Source: Parastagonospora avenae f. sp. tritici 18332-5 (lineage: Eukaryota > Ascomycota > Dothideomycetes > Pleosporales > Phaeosphaeriaceae). Taken from it: a stretch of DNA of 20,680 bases. The position numbers and the translations under genes were made by a program. Location: positions 1-20,680 of the forward strand of contig JAFJTR010000180.1 in assembly GCA_022559985.1 (NCBI GenBank), given 5' to 3'. Below the pieces are notes generated by a model. That model had not been told where the DNA came from. It did no database searches and saw nothing but the letters and a program-made list of their open reading frames with translations. Below are positions 1 to 9,309 of this stretch, piece after piece. Numbering within the stretch: position 1 is the stretch's first letter; each line of letters starts with the position of its first letter.

Positions 1-1289
1 TCTGAAGAGTACGTTTTAATCGTAGAAGCATGCTTATGCAATTAGGCTCTAGAATGTCTAAATATTTTTTCTAACCTTAAGCACGTTTTCGCCCTTCATA
101 ACCCCAAACCTTTAAGCTAGGTGCGCGGGACCTTTCTTATCTAGCACTTCTAGCAGGCGGACTTGCATTTAGCACAGTCGCACGGCAACCCCTCGAGCTC
201 AAGCGCAGTGCTCGGAATAGGATGATGATATAACGAGCTGTAAGTTGACAGACTTTCGACAAGATGCATAAGCCTTTGACGCATCTACTGCCCGCTAAAG
301 CGAGGCGATCGCGTAACGCCTATACTAAATTATTGTATTGCACAGTAAGAAGAACCTATTTCTAGAAGATACTACTACATACTAGACTTTACGGCCTAAT
401 ACTGCTATTCCGAGAACATCTGCTCTTTTGACCTGTCGTTGAGTTTGTTATGTTTAGGAGTGTCTGCGGCGTCCCGTCACGCAGGGTGTCCCGCTACCCA
501 GGGACTGACGTTAGCTTAGCTGTAATCTATCCCTGCTGACGCTAGGTCTGTGGCTGTGTGGCTATGTGGCTGTACGGCGCCTTTGCCAAGCGCTCTAGGA
601 GACCTGAAAACCGGTTCGGATAAGGAACAGGGCTAGGTTTGAAGGCCCTGGCGTAAAGCTCGCGTCAACGAACACACCCAGCATCAAAACCGCAACTAGC
701 TTCTGACACAGCTGTCTTGCAGTTCAAGACGCGTACAATGCACGACTGTAGCTAATGCGAAAGCTTTAATGCTACAGAGACGAACTGTCGCGCCGCGCTC
801 TAGCTCCGCAGGTCCGCCGTTGATCCCTCGTCCGACCCACCACGTTCTCGTGCCCTCGAGCACATCGCAAACGATATATACCAAGCTATAACCGAATATT
901 GCTGCAGTTCATAGAAAAAATATATGTTATAATTATGTGGCATACAAAGAACAAGGTGGGCAGGTCTCACACAGCGGGCATGGCAGGCTTCGGCAGGCGC
1001 AGTGAGTGCTGCGTAGGTTCAGCCTTGCAATGCCATATTAAGCACCTCGTGCCTTCAGCCCTGCTACCCCGCCATGCTTCTGCCTTGTGCTATTCAGCTC
1101 ATGCGTACTCCCTAACCAACACTCCAACAAACACAAGTAATGCTTATCTTTACTAGTGGTACATGTCCTCTTCCCACTACCCTCGTTGAAATCTGTAGCT
1201 CTATACTATCAGAGACAGGGAGGCTAGCCTCTAGCCTCTTATCCTTGGACCCTTCAGCTAATGACGAAGTAGTCTAGTTCAGGGTACAG
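1..1289. other. Non-coding left flank, no gene recognised
   Basis: No reading frame here shows a recognisable domain or a credible splice structure. Short open frames near 696-884 and 899-1156 have no family character. Part of the stretch (about 320-420) is rich in TA, CTA and TAG, like the mutated retrotransposons at the other end of the window, so it may hold an old mutated repeat, but no terminal repeats or motifs prove this. A small imperfect 8-bp tandem repeat (TGTGGCTR, three copies) lies at about 549-572. The promoter of the HET-ankyrin gene must lie in the last few hundred bases; no clear TATA box was found. Confidence 0.5.
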
Positions 1290-3533
1290 ATGGACATCTT
1301 CATCTACGAACCGATCGACCTCGAGCGTCCCGCATTCCGACTTCTGCAGTTACTAAGAGGCAAAGGGCCGGCTATCGAGTGTATGCTGTATCAGGCCTAC
1401 CTCGATGGTGCCGACACTGTTCCGTACGATGCTTTATCGTATACCTGGGGCAGCACGGACAAGACTTCCACTGTGAAAGTCAATGGGAAGACATTTAATG
1501 TCACTGAAAACCTACACTTAGCCCTTCAACATCTTCGCTCAGAAGGTACAGACAGAGTACTTTGGGTTGATGCTATTTGTATCGATCAAGGTGACGAAAG
1601 AGAGCGAGGACATCAAGTTGAACAGATGTGCAAGATCTATTCGCAAGCGGAGGAGGTGATTGTCTGGTTAGGCCAAGCTACAGAAGAAACTAATATCCTT
1701 ATGGAGTCTCTTCGGCGACTGGAAGAAGGCAGTTCGATGCATGGGCGCAGACACTGGGACCTGGCACAGTGGACCACATTCTGGCAATTAGTTCCTCATA
1801 ATCCAGGTCTTGAGCTAGAGGAAGGTTTAGAGCTGCTCTTAAGGAGGCCGTGGTTCAGAAGAGTTTGGATCTTGCAGGAAATTGCCAGTGCGAAGAAAGC
1901 CAGTGTCTGGTGCGGCACCAAATCTGTCCGGGCACGCACCTTCGCTATGGCACCGCCCCTAATAGGTATCAAGCCAGAACGCCATTGTCAAGCGGTCTTG
2001 GACATCATGCCTGGCCACCTGCGGGAGGAGACCTGGTGGAGCGAGAACAGAAACCTGTACAACCTTTTGCTAAAGTTCAGCGAAAGCAAAGCAACTGATC
2101 CACGAGACAAAGTCTACGCCTTACTAGGAATATCTTCAGACGCTCTGGACAACAATAACCTACGTCCAGACTATACGAAAGGTCTCCAGAAGGTGATTTA
2201 CGATACATCTTTATTCTTATTTGGGCCATCAAGTGTTTCCTACGAGACGATGTCAGAGCTTTTAAAGAATCTTACTTCTCAGAATGCTGCTTCTTTCTTA
2301 AAACTTGCAAAGTCGTCAGACGTGAGCGAAGTAGACCGTTTTCTAAAGCGGCAAGGACTTGAGGTACCACTGTCAGAGGATATGATCAAAGGCGCTGTCG
2401 CAAACGAAAGATGTGGGAGGGATATCATGAGTCTGCTTCTTCAAAAACGCAGAAGCGAAGTCAAGGTAACAAAGGAAGTGGTCAGAGGCGCGGAAGCAAA
2501 CTCAAGGAGTGGGAGAGCTATCATAAACCTCCTTCTTCAAGAGTGCGAAAGCGGATTTAAGGTCACAGAGAACGTTCTAAACCTACTTCGTGAGGCCTCA
2601 GAGAGAGGTCACAAGGCGGTAGTGAAGCTACTGCTCGAGAAGGGCGCCGACTTCAACGTGGAGGGTGAACAGTATGATGACGTACTCTATGCGGCTTCAG
2701 CTGAAGGCCATGAGGCAGTGGTGAAGCTACTGCTTGGTAAGGGCGCCGACGTCAATGCCCAGGTTGGACGCTACAGCAACGCACTGCAGGCAGCTTCAGC
2801 TGGAGGCTACGAGGCGGTGGTGAAGACGCTGCTCGACAAGGGCGCCGATGTCAACGCCCAGGGTGGACACTACGGCAACGCACTGCAGGCAGCTTCAGCT
2901 GGAGGCCACGAGCAGGTAGTCAAGATCCTGCTCGACAAGGGCGCCAACGTTAACGCGCAGGGTGGAGAGTACGGCAACGCACTGCAGGCAGCTTCAGTTG
3001 GAGGCTACGAGGCGGTGGTGAAAATGCTGCTCAACAAGGGCGCCAACGTCAGTGCGCGGGGTGGACACTACGGCAACGCACTGCAGGCAGCTTCATGGGG
3101 AGGCCATAAGCAGGTAGTCAAGATGCTGCTCGATAAGGGCGCCATGGTCAACGCGCAGGGTGGACAATACGGCAACGCACTGCAGGCAGCTTCATTCGGA
3201 GGCCACGAGCAGGTAATCAAGACGCTGCTCGGCAAGGGCACCGACGTTAACGCGCGGGACAGAAACTTCGGCAACGCACTGCAGGTGGTTGTGTTGCTGC
3301 TCAGCAAGGGCGCCCAGGGCGCCAACGTCAACGCGCAGGGTGGAGAGTACGGCAACGCACTGCAGGCAGCTTCAGCTGGAGGCTACGAGGCGGTGGTGAA
3401 GATGCTGCTCGACAACGGCGCCGACGTCAACACCCAGGGTGGACACTACGGTAACGCACTGCAGGCAGCTTCAGCTGGAGGCTACGAGGCGGTGGTGAAA
3501 ATGCTAGTGGCATGGGGTGCCGACTCATCATGA
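1290..3533 (+). CDS. HET domain-ankyrin repeat protein
   Basis: Single-exon gene, 747 aa. The N-terminal half is a heterokaryon-incompatibility (HET, PF06985) domain. Visible motifs are ALSYTWGS (residues 48-55), LWVDAICIDQ (91-100), a RRPWFRRVWILQEI block (about 185-198) and DPRDKVYALLGI (270-281). A linker (about 318-425) holds two 32-residue helical units containing SEDMIKGAVANE and TKEVVRGAEANS. About ten ankyrin repeats of 33 residues follow (432-747). The ATG at 1290 fits because the YEPIDLERPAFRLLQLL lead-in is typical of this HET family. No NACHT ATPase lies between HET and repeats, so this is not a full NLR. HET domains trigger fungal cell death after non-self recognition, and the repeats would be the sensing part (inference). 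The last repeat ends abruptly in GADSS. The gene converges on the caspase-like gene 419 bp downstream. Confidence 0.93.
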   Translation: MDIFIYEPIDLERPAFRLLQLLRGKGPAIECMLYQAYLDGADTVPYDALSYTWGSTDKTSTVKVNGKTFNVTENLHLALQHLRSEGTDRVLWVDAICIDQGDERERGHQVEQMCKIYSQAEEVIVWLGQATEETNILMESLRRLEEGSSMHGRRHWDLAQWTTFWQLVPHNPGLELEEGLELLLRRPWFRRVWILQEIASAKKASVWCGTKSVRARTFAMAPPLIGIKPERHCQAVLDIMPGHLREETWWSENRNLYNLLLKFSESKATDPRDKVYALLGISSDALDNNNLRPDYTKGLQKVIYDTSLFLFGPSSVSYETMSELLKNLTSQNAASFLKLAKSSDVSEVDRFLKRQGLEVPLSEDMIKGAVANERCGRDIMSLLLQKRRSEVKVTKEVVRGAEANSRSGRAIINLLLQECESGFKVTENVLNLLREASERGHKAVVKLLLEKGADFNVEGEQYDDVLYAASAEGHEAVVKLLLGKGADVNAQVGRYSNALQAASAGGYEAVVKTLLDKGADVNAQGGHYGNALQAASAGGHEQVVKILLDKGANVNAQGGEYGNALQAASVGGYEAVVKMLLNKGANVSARGGHYGNALQAASWGGHKQVVKMLLDKGAMVNAQGGQYGNALQAASFGGHEQVIKTLLGKGTDVNARDRNFGNALQVVVLLLSKGAQGANVNAQGGEYGNALQAASAGGYEAVVKMLLDNGADVNTQGGHYGNALQAASAGGYEAVVKMLVAWGADSS
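2583..3533 (+). repeat. Tandem 99-bp ankyrin-coding repeats
   Basis: The core GCACTGCAG recurs at 2781, 2880, 2979, 3078, 3177, 3276, 3357 and 3456. Diverged copies begin at about 2583 and 2682. The spacing is exactly 99 bp (33 codons) except 3276-3357, which is 81 bp. Each unit encodes ALQAASxGGxExVVKxLLxK followed by GAxVNAxGGxYGN. Differences concentrate at a few positions: the residue after AAS (A, V, W, F), Y or H after GG, EA, EQ or KQ, the residue before LL (T, I, M), and H, E, Q, R or N before the aromatic residue. Such near-identical units can gain, lose or exchange copies by unequal crossing-over. Confidence 0.93.
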
Positions 3534-3762
3534 GGGAAATACATACATGGCTGTCTGATTGTGTCATTGAAAGAAGATATCTACATCCTGAAGCCTATGT
3601 CTTCGCGGTACTGTAATAGTAGTCTGTTAAAAACAACGTTAACGGCGATGCTTATGCCGCTGTACTAAAAGCAACGTGCGGCAAATTTGCCACCACAAGC
3701 TAAGTAGTTAGATAGCCAACCTCCAGTCTGTCTGTCCCATGCCATATGTCAGCCTGGCACCT

Positions 3763-3788
3763 CAGTTCACACGGTACACTGTGAACTG
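3763..3788. repeat. 9-bp inverted repeat with 8-nt loop
   Basis: CAGTTCACA (3763-3771) and TGTGAACTG (3780-3788) are perfect reverse complements separated by CGGTACAC. The stem lies about 50 bp before the TATA-like box and just before a CACGTG core (about 3794). It could be a binding site, a mobile-element remnant or chance. Confidence 0.6.
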
Positions 3789-3803
3789 TATCTCACGTGA
3801 CTC

Positions 3804-3915
3804 TGTTAGTCACTTGATTACTCATCTGGTTGTGTATATAATCGCTCTCTTTCGCTCTCTCAATACAACAACCTTCTTCCTCCTTCATACCTACACTGTG
3901 CTCCCACATCCAACA
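3804..3915 (+). promoter_or_regulatory. Orphan core-promoter-like block, possible LTR remnant
   Basis: The order TGTTAGTCAC, TATATAAT (3835-3842), CT-rich run, CAATACAACAACC and then CTTCTTCCTCCTTC resembles a plus-strand fungal core promoter. No plus-strand gene follows, only the 3' end of the minus-strand caspase-like gene. The block starts with TG and ends CCAACA, so it could be a short solo LTR. No target duplication or second copy is visible in the window, so the call is weak. Confidence 0.25.
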
Positions 3916-3952
3916 TATGGTATGCAAGAGGATTAACATTCGAGTGTGACAT

Positions 3953-5303
3953 CTACTCCCCAAGAGAGGCATATGTGTTCAACATCGGTTGCTTGGACCA
4001 CCGTCGATCAGGTATAGACTCATCCAAATCCGCTTCATCAGCATTCCTCTTCTTCTCTGAAGAAGGGGGCGTAATCGCAGAAAGCTCTCTCCGATTCTTC
4101 GATACGAAGTGCGCGATATCCTTTAGCGTCGGTTTGCCCTCTTTCCTACATCCCAGCCACTTGATATTGACTACCGGTAGCCCTTTACTTAAGAACAAGG
4201 CCGGAAGGTCCTTCGTCAAGGACTGGATCTGCGTCTCATGAATGGGCTCATACTTCAGCGCAAACCCCAGATGCAGAAAGCGTGCGTGGGACGATATGCT
4301 AGATTTCTGGGCCGGACGCTCATTCTTTGGCTTAAGCTTCCTCAACTCAATGTGTCGACTACTACCTGGGATGCGCCGCCATAGTCTCGGAGGTGAGTCA
4401 AAGCGTTCTTTTACCATGCGCTCGACGAGATCGTGGGTGTCAAAGTAACTGCCATAGCTACCGGAGCTTTCCACGGCTAATTCCTTCAGGTGTTTGATGA
4501 GGCAGCGAGTGAAAGAGTTCTCGCCGGGCTCAGGAGTGGGCGCACCGATATCTGAGGCGGCTATCATCTCAAACGTTCGACCGTGCTCGGGAACGTTGCG
4601 AAGAAGGTCGCTGGCGTAGCAGCAGTCCATGATAGTGAGGACGTTGGCTTTTACCTTCTCGATCAGGGTCCTCTCGGCTTCGTTCCAGATTGCTCGAAGG
4701 TCATTCTCTGGATCGTCAGTCCTGGTATTGCTGTTAGCCAAGTTCCTTAGATTTCGCGTTGGGATATGTACGGTGAGAATTCAAGAACCTTGAGAGCCTT
4801 GTCGTAAACACCATGACCAGCGTAGTATACTACGAGTAGGTTGTTGGGATCATCGTGCTCGTACACCCAGCGATATACCTCGGCCTCAAGCTGGACTTGC
4901 GGGTTCTTCTCTTCTAGTTGTAGCTCTGTTACGTCGTAATTGAAGACCTTCTTGAAGACGTTCGTCAGGTCATCAACCTAGTGGATGTTGAGTTAGTATT
5001 ATAATGCCAAGATCATTAGACGAAAGGATATCTCCATACCTCTTGGCGCACGTCCAGCTGATCTATCGCGTCTTGCCATTTGATTACCAAAACATGTACA
5101 TTGCGGTATCCATCTGGCAGATCCAGATGCTTTGCGATTGACTTGTCCCAACATTGTTGAAGTTTAGCTTCATGCTGATCATCTTGAGGATAGCGAATTT
5201 CTCTAGGGTTGAGACTCAACGGCGAAGGAAGGGAGCTAGTGTTGTCCACTGACGATGTAGGTGACAGCGGGTTACGTACGTTGCGCCGACTAAGTGGTGC
5301 CAT
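3953..5303 (-). CDS. Caspase-like protein (peptidase C14, metacaspase-type fold)
   Basis: Three exons on the minus strand: 5303-5040, 4977-4772 and 4730-3953, giving about 415 aa. Intron 1 (5039-4978, 62 nt) has donor GTATGG, a perfect TACTAAC branch site (4998-4992) and acceptor CTAG. Intron 2 (4771-4731) has donor GTACAT and acceptor ACAG, restores the frame and is only 41 nt, so a frameshift is the alternative. The catalytic His is in VVYYAGHG (His143) and the Cys in MDCCYAS (about Cys194); both are present. RTFEMIAASDIGAPTPEPGE and NSFTRCLIKHLKEL then match fungal caspase-like effectors. The tail (about 290-415) has FLHLGFAL and LPVVNIKWLGCRKEG, then a low-complexity basic end. The N-terminus is Ser/Pro-rich. 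It probably cleaves proteins in regulated cell death; the partner is unknown. It reads towards the HET-ankyrin gene. Confidence 0.82.
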
Positions 5304-5811
5304 GATGCGAGAACAATTGGAAGTGCGAGTGGTGATCAGGGTTAAGTCCTGTTGATGAACTTGCTACATGTTCACACATCTAGCCTTGTCACGCATATTT
5401 TGGGGGCCGCGAACCTGAGGCTGTGCTTGGTCATGGCCCCATCATGCCTGTCAGCCACCGAACATATTGATTAGCCAGCATGCAGGTAATGCCAGCCACA
5501 CGATCACACGGAAGGTCCTCCAGGCTGCAAAGGGCTAATGGTTCTCGAGATCCGCCTCGTAGAACGCCTAGTCCCCTGCGATCATTGGCGGGGTCAATGT
5601 AGGCGAACGATCATTAACGATAGGCAAACTGCTGCCTGTGGAAAAAGCAATCATAGCTCACCGGCACGCTGCACCTCACGCTGCACCTCGCCCACCATCC
5701 GCGACAGTGAGGAGCCTCCAGCTGAGATAGAGAGGGTGATAAAAGCCTTGACTCAGCCTAACATGGAAGGCTGACAACCAGACCCATCTCCGACTCTTCT
5801 TACTCGCAGTC
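5304..5811. promoter_or_regulatory. Divergent promoter region
   Basis: This 508-bp spacer separates the 5' ends of the caspase-like gene (minus) and the small unknown gene (plus), so it should serve both. A TATA-like GATAAAAG (5738-5745) lies about 67 bp before the plus-strand ATG, and a pyrimidine-rich tract ending TTACTCGCAG directly precedes that ATG. The frame 5538-5774 shows no family character. Confidence 0.4.
5666..5689 (+). repeat. Two tandem 12-bp units
   Basis: ACGCTGCACCTC occurs twice back to back, in the divergent promoter region. It may be a doubled binding site; no factor is assigned. Confidence 0.6.
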
Positions 5812-6239
5812 ATGAACCACGAAGGACGACAAATAACGGAGGAGGAGCATATCGATGGCCAACAGCAGGTATCGACCCGTCTACCAGTAGGGTTGTGTGT
5901 TGCGCACTAACTGGGGTAGCCGGAAAAGGTTGCGAGGGAGCGTTCAGGGACAGTGCAAGGGGTGGGGGCTGAAGTAAGCGCCATGCACGCCGGTGTCGAG
6001 TAAGCCTAAACGCTGATTGGTCGCAGATCGTCGCAAAATACGTTACGGGAAAGCACGTTGCGATCACAGAAACCGTCGACAACAAGCAAAAGAAGAAAAA
6101 GCTTTATGTCGCGTCGATCCAAGAGAATCCGAAAACGAAGAAGACTGAGTATCAACTGACTGAGACGGCTGGCAATACCACAGACCCCTACAAGGGCGGG
6201 AAGTGGTATCCTGAGGCCAAAGTCCATGTGGCTAAGTAA
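5812..6239 (+). CDS. Small hypothetical protein, three exons
   Basis: Proposed exons 5812-5868, 5920-5973 and 6027-6239 give about 107 aa. Intron 1 (51 nt) has donor GTATCG, branch CACTAAC and acceptor GGTAG. Intron 2 (53 nt) has donor GTAAGC, a CTGAT branch and acceptor CGCAG. All junctions are phase 0. A single longer intron 5869-6026 would also keep the frame. The best-supported part is exon 3, which runs open to TAA and reads YVTGKHVAITETVDNKQ, a Lys-rich run, KLYVASIQEN, TEYQLTETAG and GGKWYPEAKVHVAK. That alternation of strand-like segments and charged turns suggests a small soluble beta-rich protein. There is no signal peptide or membrane segment. I do not recognise the family. It is divergent from the caspase-like gene. 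Confidence 0.6.
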
Positions 6240-6395
6240 GACACCTGACCCAATCAGTACAACGAAGCTTGACCGGTAAAGAAGCACATCGATATTTAGT
6301 TTCCAACTAAGAATGTCAACTGTTTTCGTCCGTTAGACACCATTCTCATGTCTTCCATCGTCTGGTAATATCCTCGTGTTCCAACCTCTTACACC

Positions 6396-7624
6396 ATGAC
6401 TTCTCCCCCTGCATCACCGAATGAGAAGGAATTTTCCAAACCCTGTACACGATACTCTAATGCGTCTTCATCATCTACTCTTCGTTCCAGCACAACTCTA
6501 GAGTCGCTACGACGCGTCGCAAACAGCTTCGGACTGTTGCTACCGAGAAAGAAGCCAACCGATGTAGAACAGCAGGCCGAGCCTAAGTCTACCGTTCTCG
6601 AGGACGATGATGATGGAGACGATGATGGGCCTATCTTCCCACCCGGAGGGCTAGGGCCGTATCCAACCAAAGTACGAACACTTGAAAAGTGTCCGAATGG
6701 CTACGCACGACTTGCAGCCTACAATGCAAGTGAACAGAACTTCATGCTCTACCGCAGCTTCAGCAACGTTCACGCACGCCTTCTCTTAAGCCTCCAAGCT
6801 AGTATTCAGAAGCTTGAAGCCGAACTAGACGACATTGACCGCTTCCACAACACCCTTCCTGAGGCCTCCAAGAAGCGCCTGCGATCCTGGGACCTCGACG
6901 TCGCAGAATGCAGACAAGAAAAAGAAGAAGCAAAAGAAGACGGGGAAGAAGATGAAGTCCGAACGCGAGAGGATATCCTGGAGGAGTTGAGAATCAAAGT
7001 GAACCGATACGACGAACTACTGATCAAAGCAAGAGAGCTCATCTCTTTCCAGCGGCCGACCGAACGTGATTACCAGAGCGTGAGGAACTGGTTTCACAAT
7101 ATTGCGCCCCTCGTCGACGAGGAGCAAGATTACATATTGTGGAAAGAGGATATCGTGACGCTCAGACATGGGAGGGAGTGGGCGGGTTTTGACGGCATGG
7201 TCGAAGCGATGTTGCATAAGATAGACAGCCCACTTATTCAAGTAAGTAATCTAAATATCCCAGGTCCCAGAGCTTTACTTACAACCCGTAGTGGCTTTTC
7301 CGCACCGATGATCAGAGGCGTAAATCCACGGATAAGAGGAATTACTACTTTGCTCCTTCAAGGGTGTCGACGTTGGTGAATCTCTGCATCACTATTGCGC
7401 TTTTCTTGCTGCTGGTAGCTCCGGTGTTGGCGATGTACCGTCTCTCAACTATCAAAACCACGGAATGCGTGTTTGCAGCTATTGGGGTTTTAATGGTCTT
7501 CACGCTGCTGTTTGCTGCAGCTATGTCGCTGCTCACGAAGGCGAAGAGGCATGAGTTATTTGCTGCAGCCGCAGCGTATTGTGCCGTCTTGGTGGTTTTT
7601 GTTGGGTCCACTAACTTCAATTGA
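6396..7624 (+). CDS. DUF6594 family membrane protein
   Basis: Two exons, 6396-7241 and 7292-7624, giving 392 aa. The 50-nt intron has donor GTAAGT and acceptor CGTAG and joins in phase 0 (CAA/TGG). The N-terminus (about 1-85) is Ser-rich then acidic and disordered. From about residue 100 the DUF6594 pattern follows: YARLAAYNASEQNFMLYRSF, VHARLLLSLQ, a long charged coiled coil (about 130-205), YDELLIKARELI, RDYQSVRNWFHN and PLVDEEQDYI. After the intron, WLFRTDDQRRKS and NYYFAPSRVSTLVN lead into three hydrophobic segments (about 310-332, 341-365, 370-389), with SLLTKAKRHELFAAAAAY between the last two. This is the usual ending of the family, and the length is normal. The molecular function of DUF6594 is not established. 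The gene appears intact and follows the small unknown gene on the same strand by 156 bp. Confidence 0.88.
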
Positions 7625-8179
7625 CGTAGGAGAAGTCAGTCCTTGTGAGGAGGTTGACGTAATGGCTTTAGAGGATCACGTGGTACGGTGCGAGGCTACA
7701 GCACAGCGACTACGCTGCAGCCACATTACTACTATATGTTAGTGCTCTACAGCAATGCGGTCAGCCTGTGACATCAAGTCAGGTAGATCTTCCATCGTTT
7801 CTTTGGCGTAATTTCGATATGAAGAACGATAATACCTTCCACATCGACATCATGATGTTACTTTGAGACATAGGGGCTTTGCCCGATAGACTGCCGATTT
7901 ATGAACAGTTCTAACCTAGAAGACTGCCTAGTGCTTAGCAAAATGACCTCACCTTCGATTGGGGAGGCAACAGCGCGCAGGTGCTCGTGTACTATGTAGG
8001 ACTGTTGTTGGCCGAAATAAGCGGCGCTCCCACATACAACTCTCGCGACTCTCGCTTACTGCGATTGTCGAAGCAACTCTTTTGGTGACCTAACATCTGT
8101 TACAAGCTTTGTTTTCTACGCTCATGCAACAGGCATCTAGGGATGATAGTTTTCCGTCAGCGGAGAAGGCCATCGAAAG
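7625..8179. other. Spacer with no supported gene
   Basis: All frames are broken by stops within a few dozen codons. One short segment near 7950-8040 reads TFDWGGNSAQ, faintly like a CVNH module, but without the cysteine or LDLD landmarks. I treat it as unassigned; it could be the far-decayed 5' part of the downstream CVNH-HET locus. Confidence 0.4.
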
Positions 8180-8378
8180 ATGCGCTCCAGCAAGCTGATG
8201 ATCGCAAACATCCTATCGCAACGACATGGCCAGAAGTTCGTTAAATTAGAGGATTCTTTATGTAGAGGAGCAACGCATGGGCGAGGAACAAGCTAGGCGT
8301 GAAACAACAGGATACGCTCAGAAAGAAGCGAAGGCGGTACAGAACGAAGAACAACGTAGGCATGAGGAGGCAGTGTAA
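8180..8378 (+). pseudogene. Frameshifted Gln/Glu-rich coding remnant
   Basis: One frame from 8180 reads MRSSKLMIANILSQRHGQ then KFVKLEDSL. One base away, the next frame continues YVEEQRMGEEQARRE and AVQNEEQRRHEE before a stop at 8376-8378. The two parts read as one helical, charged segment joined by a +1 shift near 8258. The end, GTAAGT at about 8375, could be a splice donor. The charge pattern is like the EEEARIQRDNNEVR linker before the HET domain downstream. This may be a lost 5' exon of that locus or a separate relic; no family is assigned. Confidence 0.3.
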
Positions 8379-8721
8379 GTCTAGAAAAAGGCTGCATAGA
8401 AGACGCGCACGACGGTTCTTCCTCAGTTCCTCACTGTATGTCACAGCGCTTTTGACCCCGTGGTTGTGGTTAGGATGCGTGCATGTTGGGTTGTAGCGAA
8501 GCGTGAGCCAATTAGGACACTCCGCCCCAAACCTTCTGACCGGTGATGACAACGTGGCTTTATCCGCCCCGCCATGCTCACAGGCTGTTGTACTCGGCCC
8601 CAAGGCGAGCGAAATTGAACGCTGCTTGTACTGACTCCGTGCTCTCTCACGACTGTGAGCATCGAACGTTGCTTATATTGACGTTGCGCTGCTCCATCAT
8701 TATTCAGACATCACGTGGTTT

Positions 8722-9309
8722 GGTTCTACCACTCGAAATGCCCGGCTGGAACTTACGGTCCTTATTGCAGAATGTCAGACATTAGCTGGTGATTGGCAAC
8801 AGTCTCGACTAGATCTCGATGATCATCTTGGTAACAACGATGGTGCTTTTGACTGGCAGGGCGAGAAGTTCAATTATGACAGCAGAAGATCTTCGATTAG
8901 AGGGCACCACGTTAAGCGCACGTCTTCAAACACGACAATTTGAATGGCTCGAGGCATCAGCGGATCTCGATTACTATGTGATCAATGAAGATGGACATCT
9001 CATGATTGTAGACCACTTGGGTTTTGCCGCATCCAGTCGTAATGCAGTCATGGATGGCGGAGTTTCTTCCCGCGGAATGTTCCACATCCACTGGCGAGGT
9101 TCAAGAGTCGTCTATAAGTCTGGATGAGTACATTGGAAATGACGATGGTTTATTTCACTGGGGCTGGAATAATTTCAGTGCGACTGCTCAGAATATCCGC
9201 TTGGAGGGTACGGTTCTTCATGCACGTCTCGCTACTTGCAACGGAGAGTGGCGTGATGCGTCTACAGATCTTCAGCCCCAGATCAGGAACATCGAAGGAA
9301 ATCTCCAGC
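8722..9309 (+). other. Tandem CVNH (cyanovirin-N homology) domains, four modules
   Basis: Four modules of about 50 residues are visible. A (8722 on): STTRNARLEL, IAECQT, SRLDLDDHLGNNDGAFDW. B (8880 on, next frame): TAEDLRLEGTTLSARL, SADLDYYVINEDGHL. C (9021 on, shifting near 9062): FAASSRNAVMDGG, then AECSTSTGE and ISLDEYIGNDDGLFHWGWNN. D (9174 on): FSATAQNIRLEGTVLHARL, ATCNGEWRDASTDLQPQIRN. A+B and C+D form two CVNH domains (PF08881), a lectin fold known from cyanovirin-N and common in filamentous fungi. Sugar binding in this copy is untested. Cysteines remain in A, C and D but not in B. Confidence 0.75.

Larger units (their letters stand above)
3534..3952. other. Intergenic spacer between convergent genes
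   Basis: This should hold the 3' ends of both the HET-ankyrin gene and the caspase-like gene. It contains a perfect 12-bp palindrome GGCAAATTTGCC (3680-3691), a hairpin at 3763-3788 and a TATA/CT-rich block listed separately. A frame at 3739-3936 has no recognisable content and is not called. Confidence 0.5.

Noticed and set aside
899..1156. 85-codon open frame in the left flank
   Set aside because: Low-complexity content, no domain, no Kozak or splice support; fits chance.
3068..3355. Minus-strand frame opposite the ankyrin repeats
   Set aside because: Its repetitive Pro/Ala/Cys content is the mirror of the 99-bp repeat; shadow of the real gene.
3975..4448. Plus-strand open frames opposite the caspase-like gene
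   Set aside because: Opposite strand of a gene with clear motifs; no own family features.
5810..6287. Two minus-strand frames over the small unknown gene
   Set aside because: The plus strand has consensus introns and a sensible last exon; the minus frames have no recognisable content.
7950..8040. Possible further CVNH module (TFDWGGNSAQ)
   Set aside because: Only a few residues match and the LDLD and cysteine landmarks are missing.
8241..8603. 120-codon minus-strand frame with a hydrophobic C-terminus
   Set aside because: It is antisense to the Gln/Glu-rich remnant (8180-8378), and such sequence gives Leu/Phe-rich mirrors; no other support.
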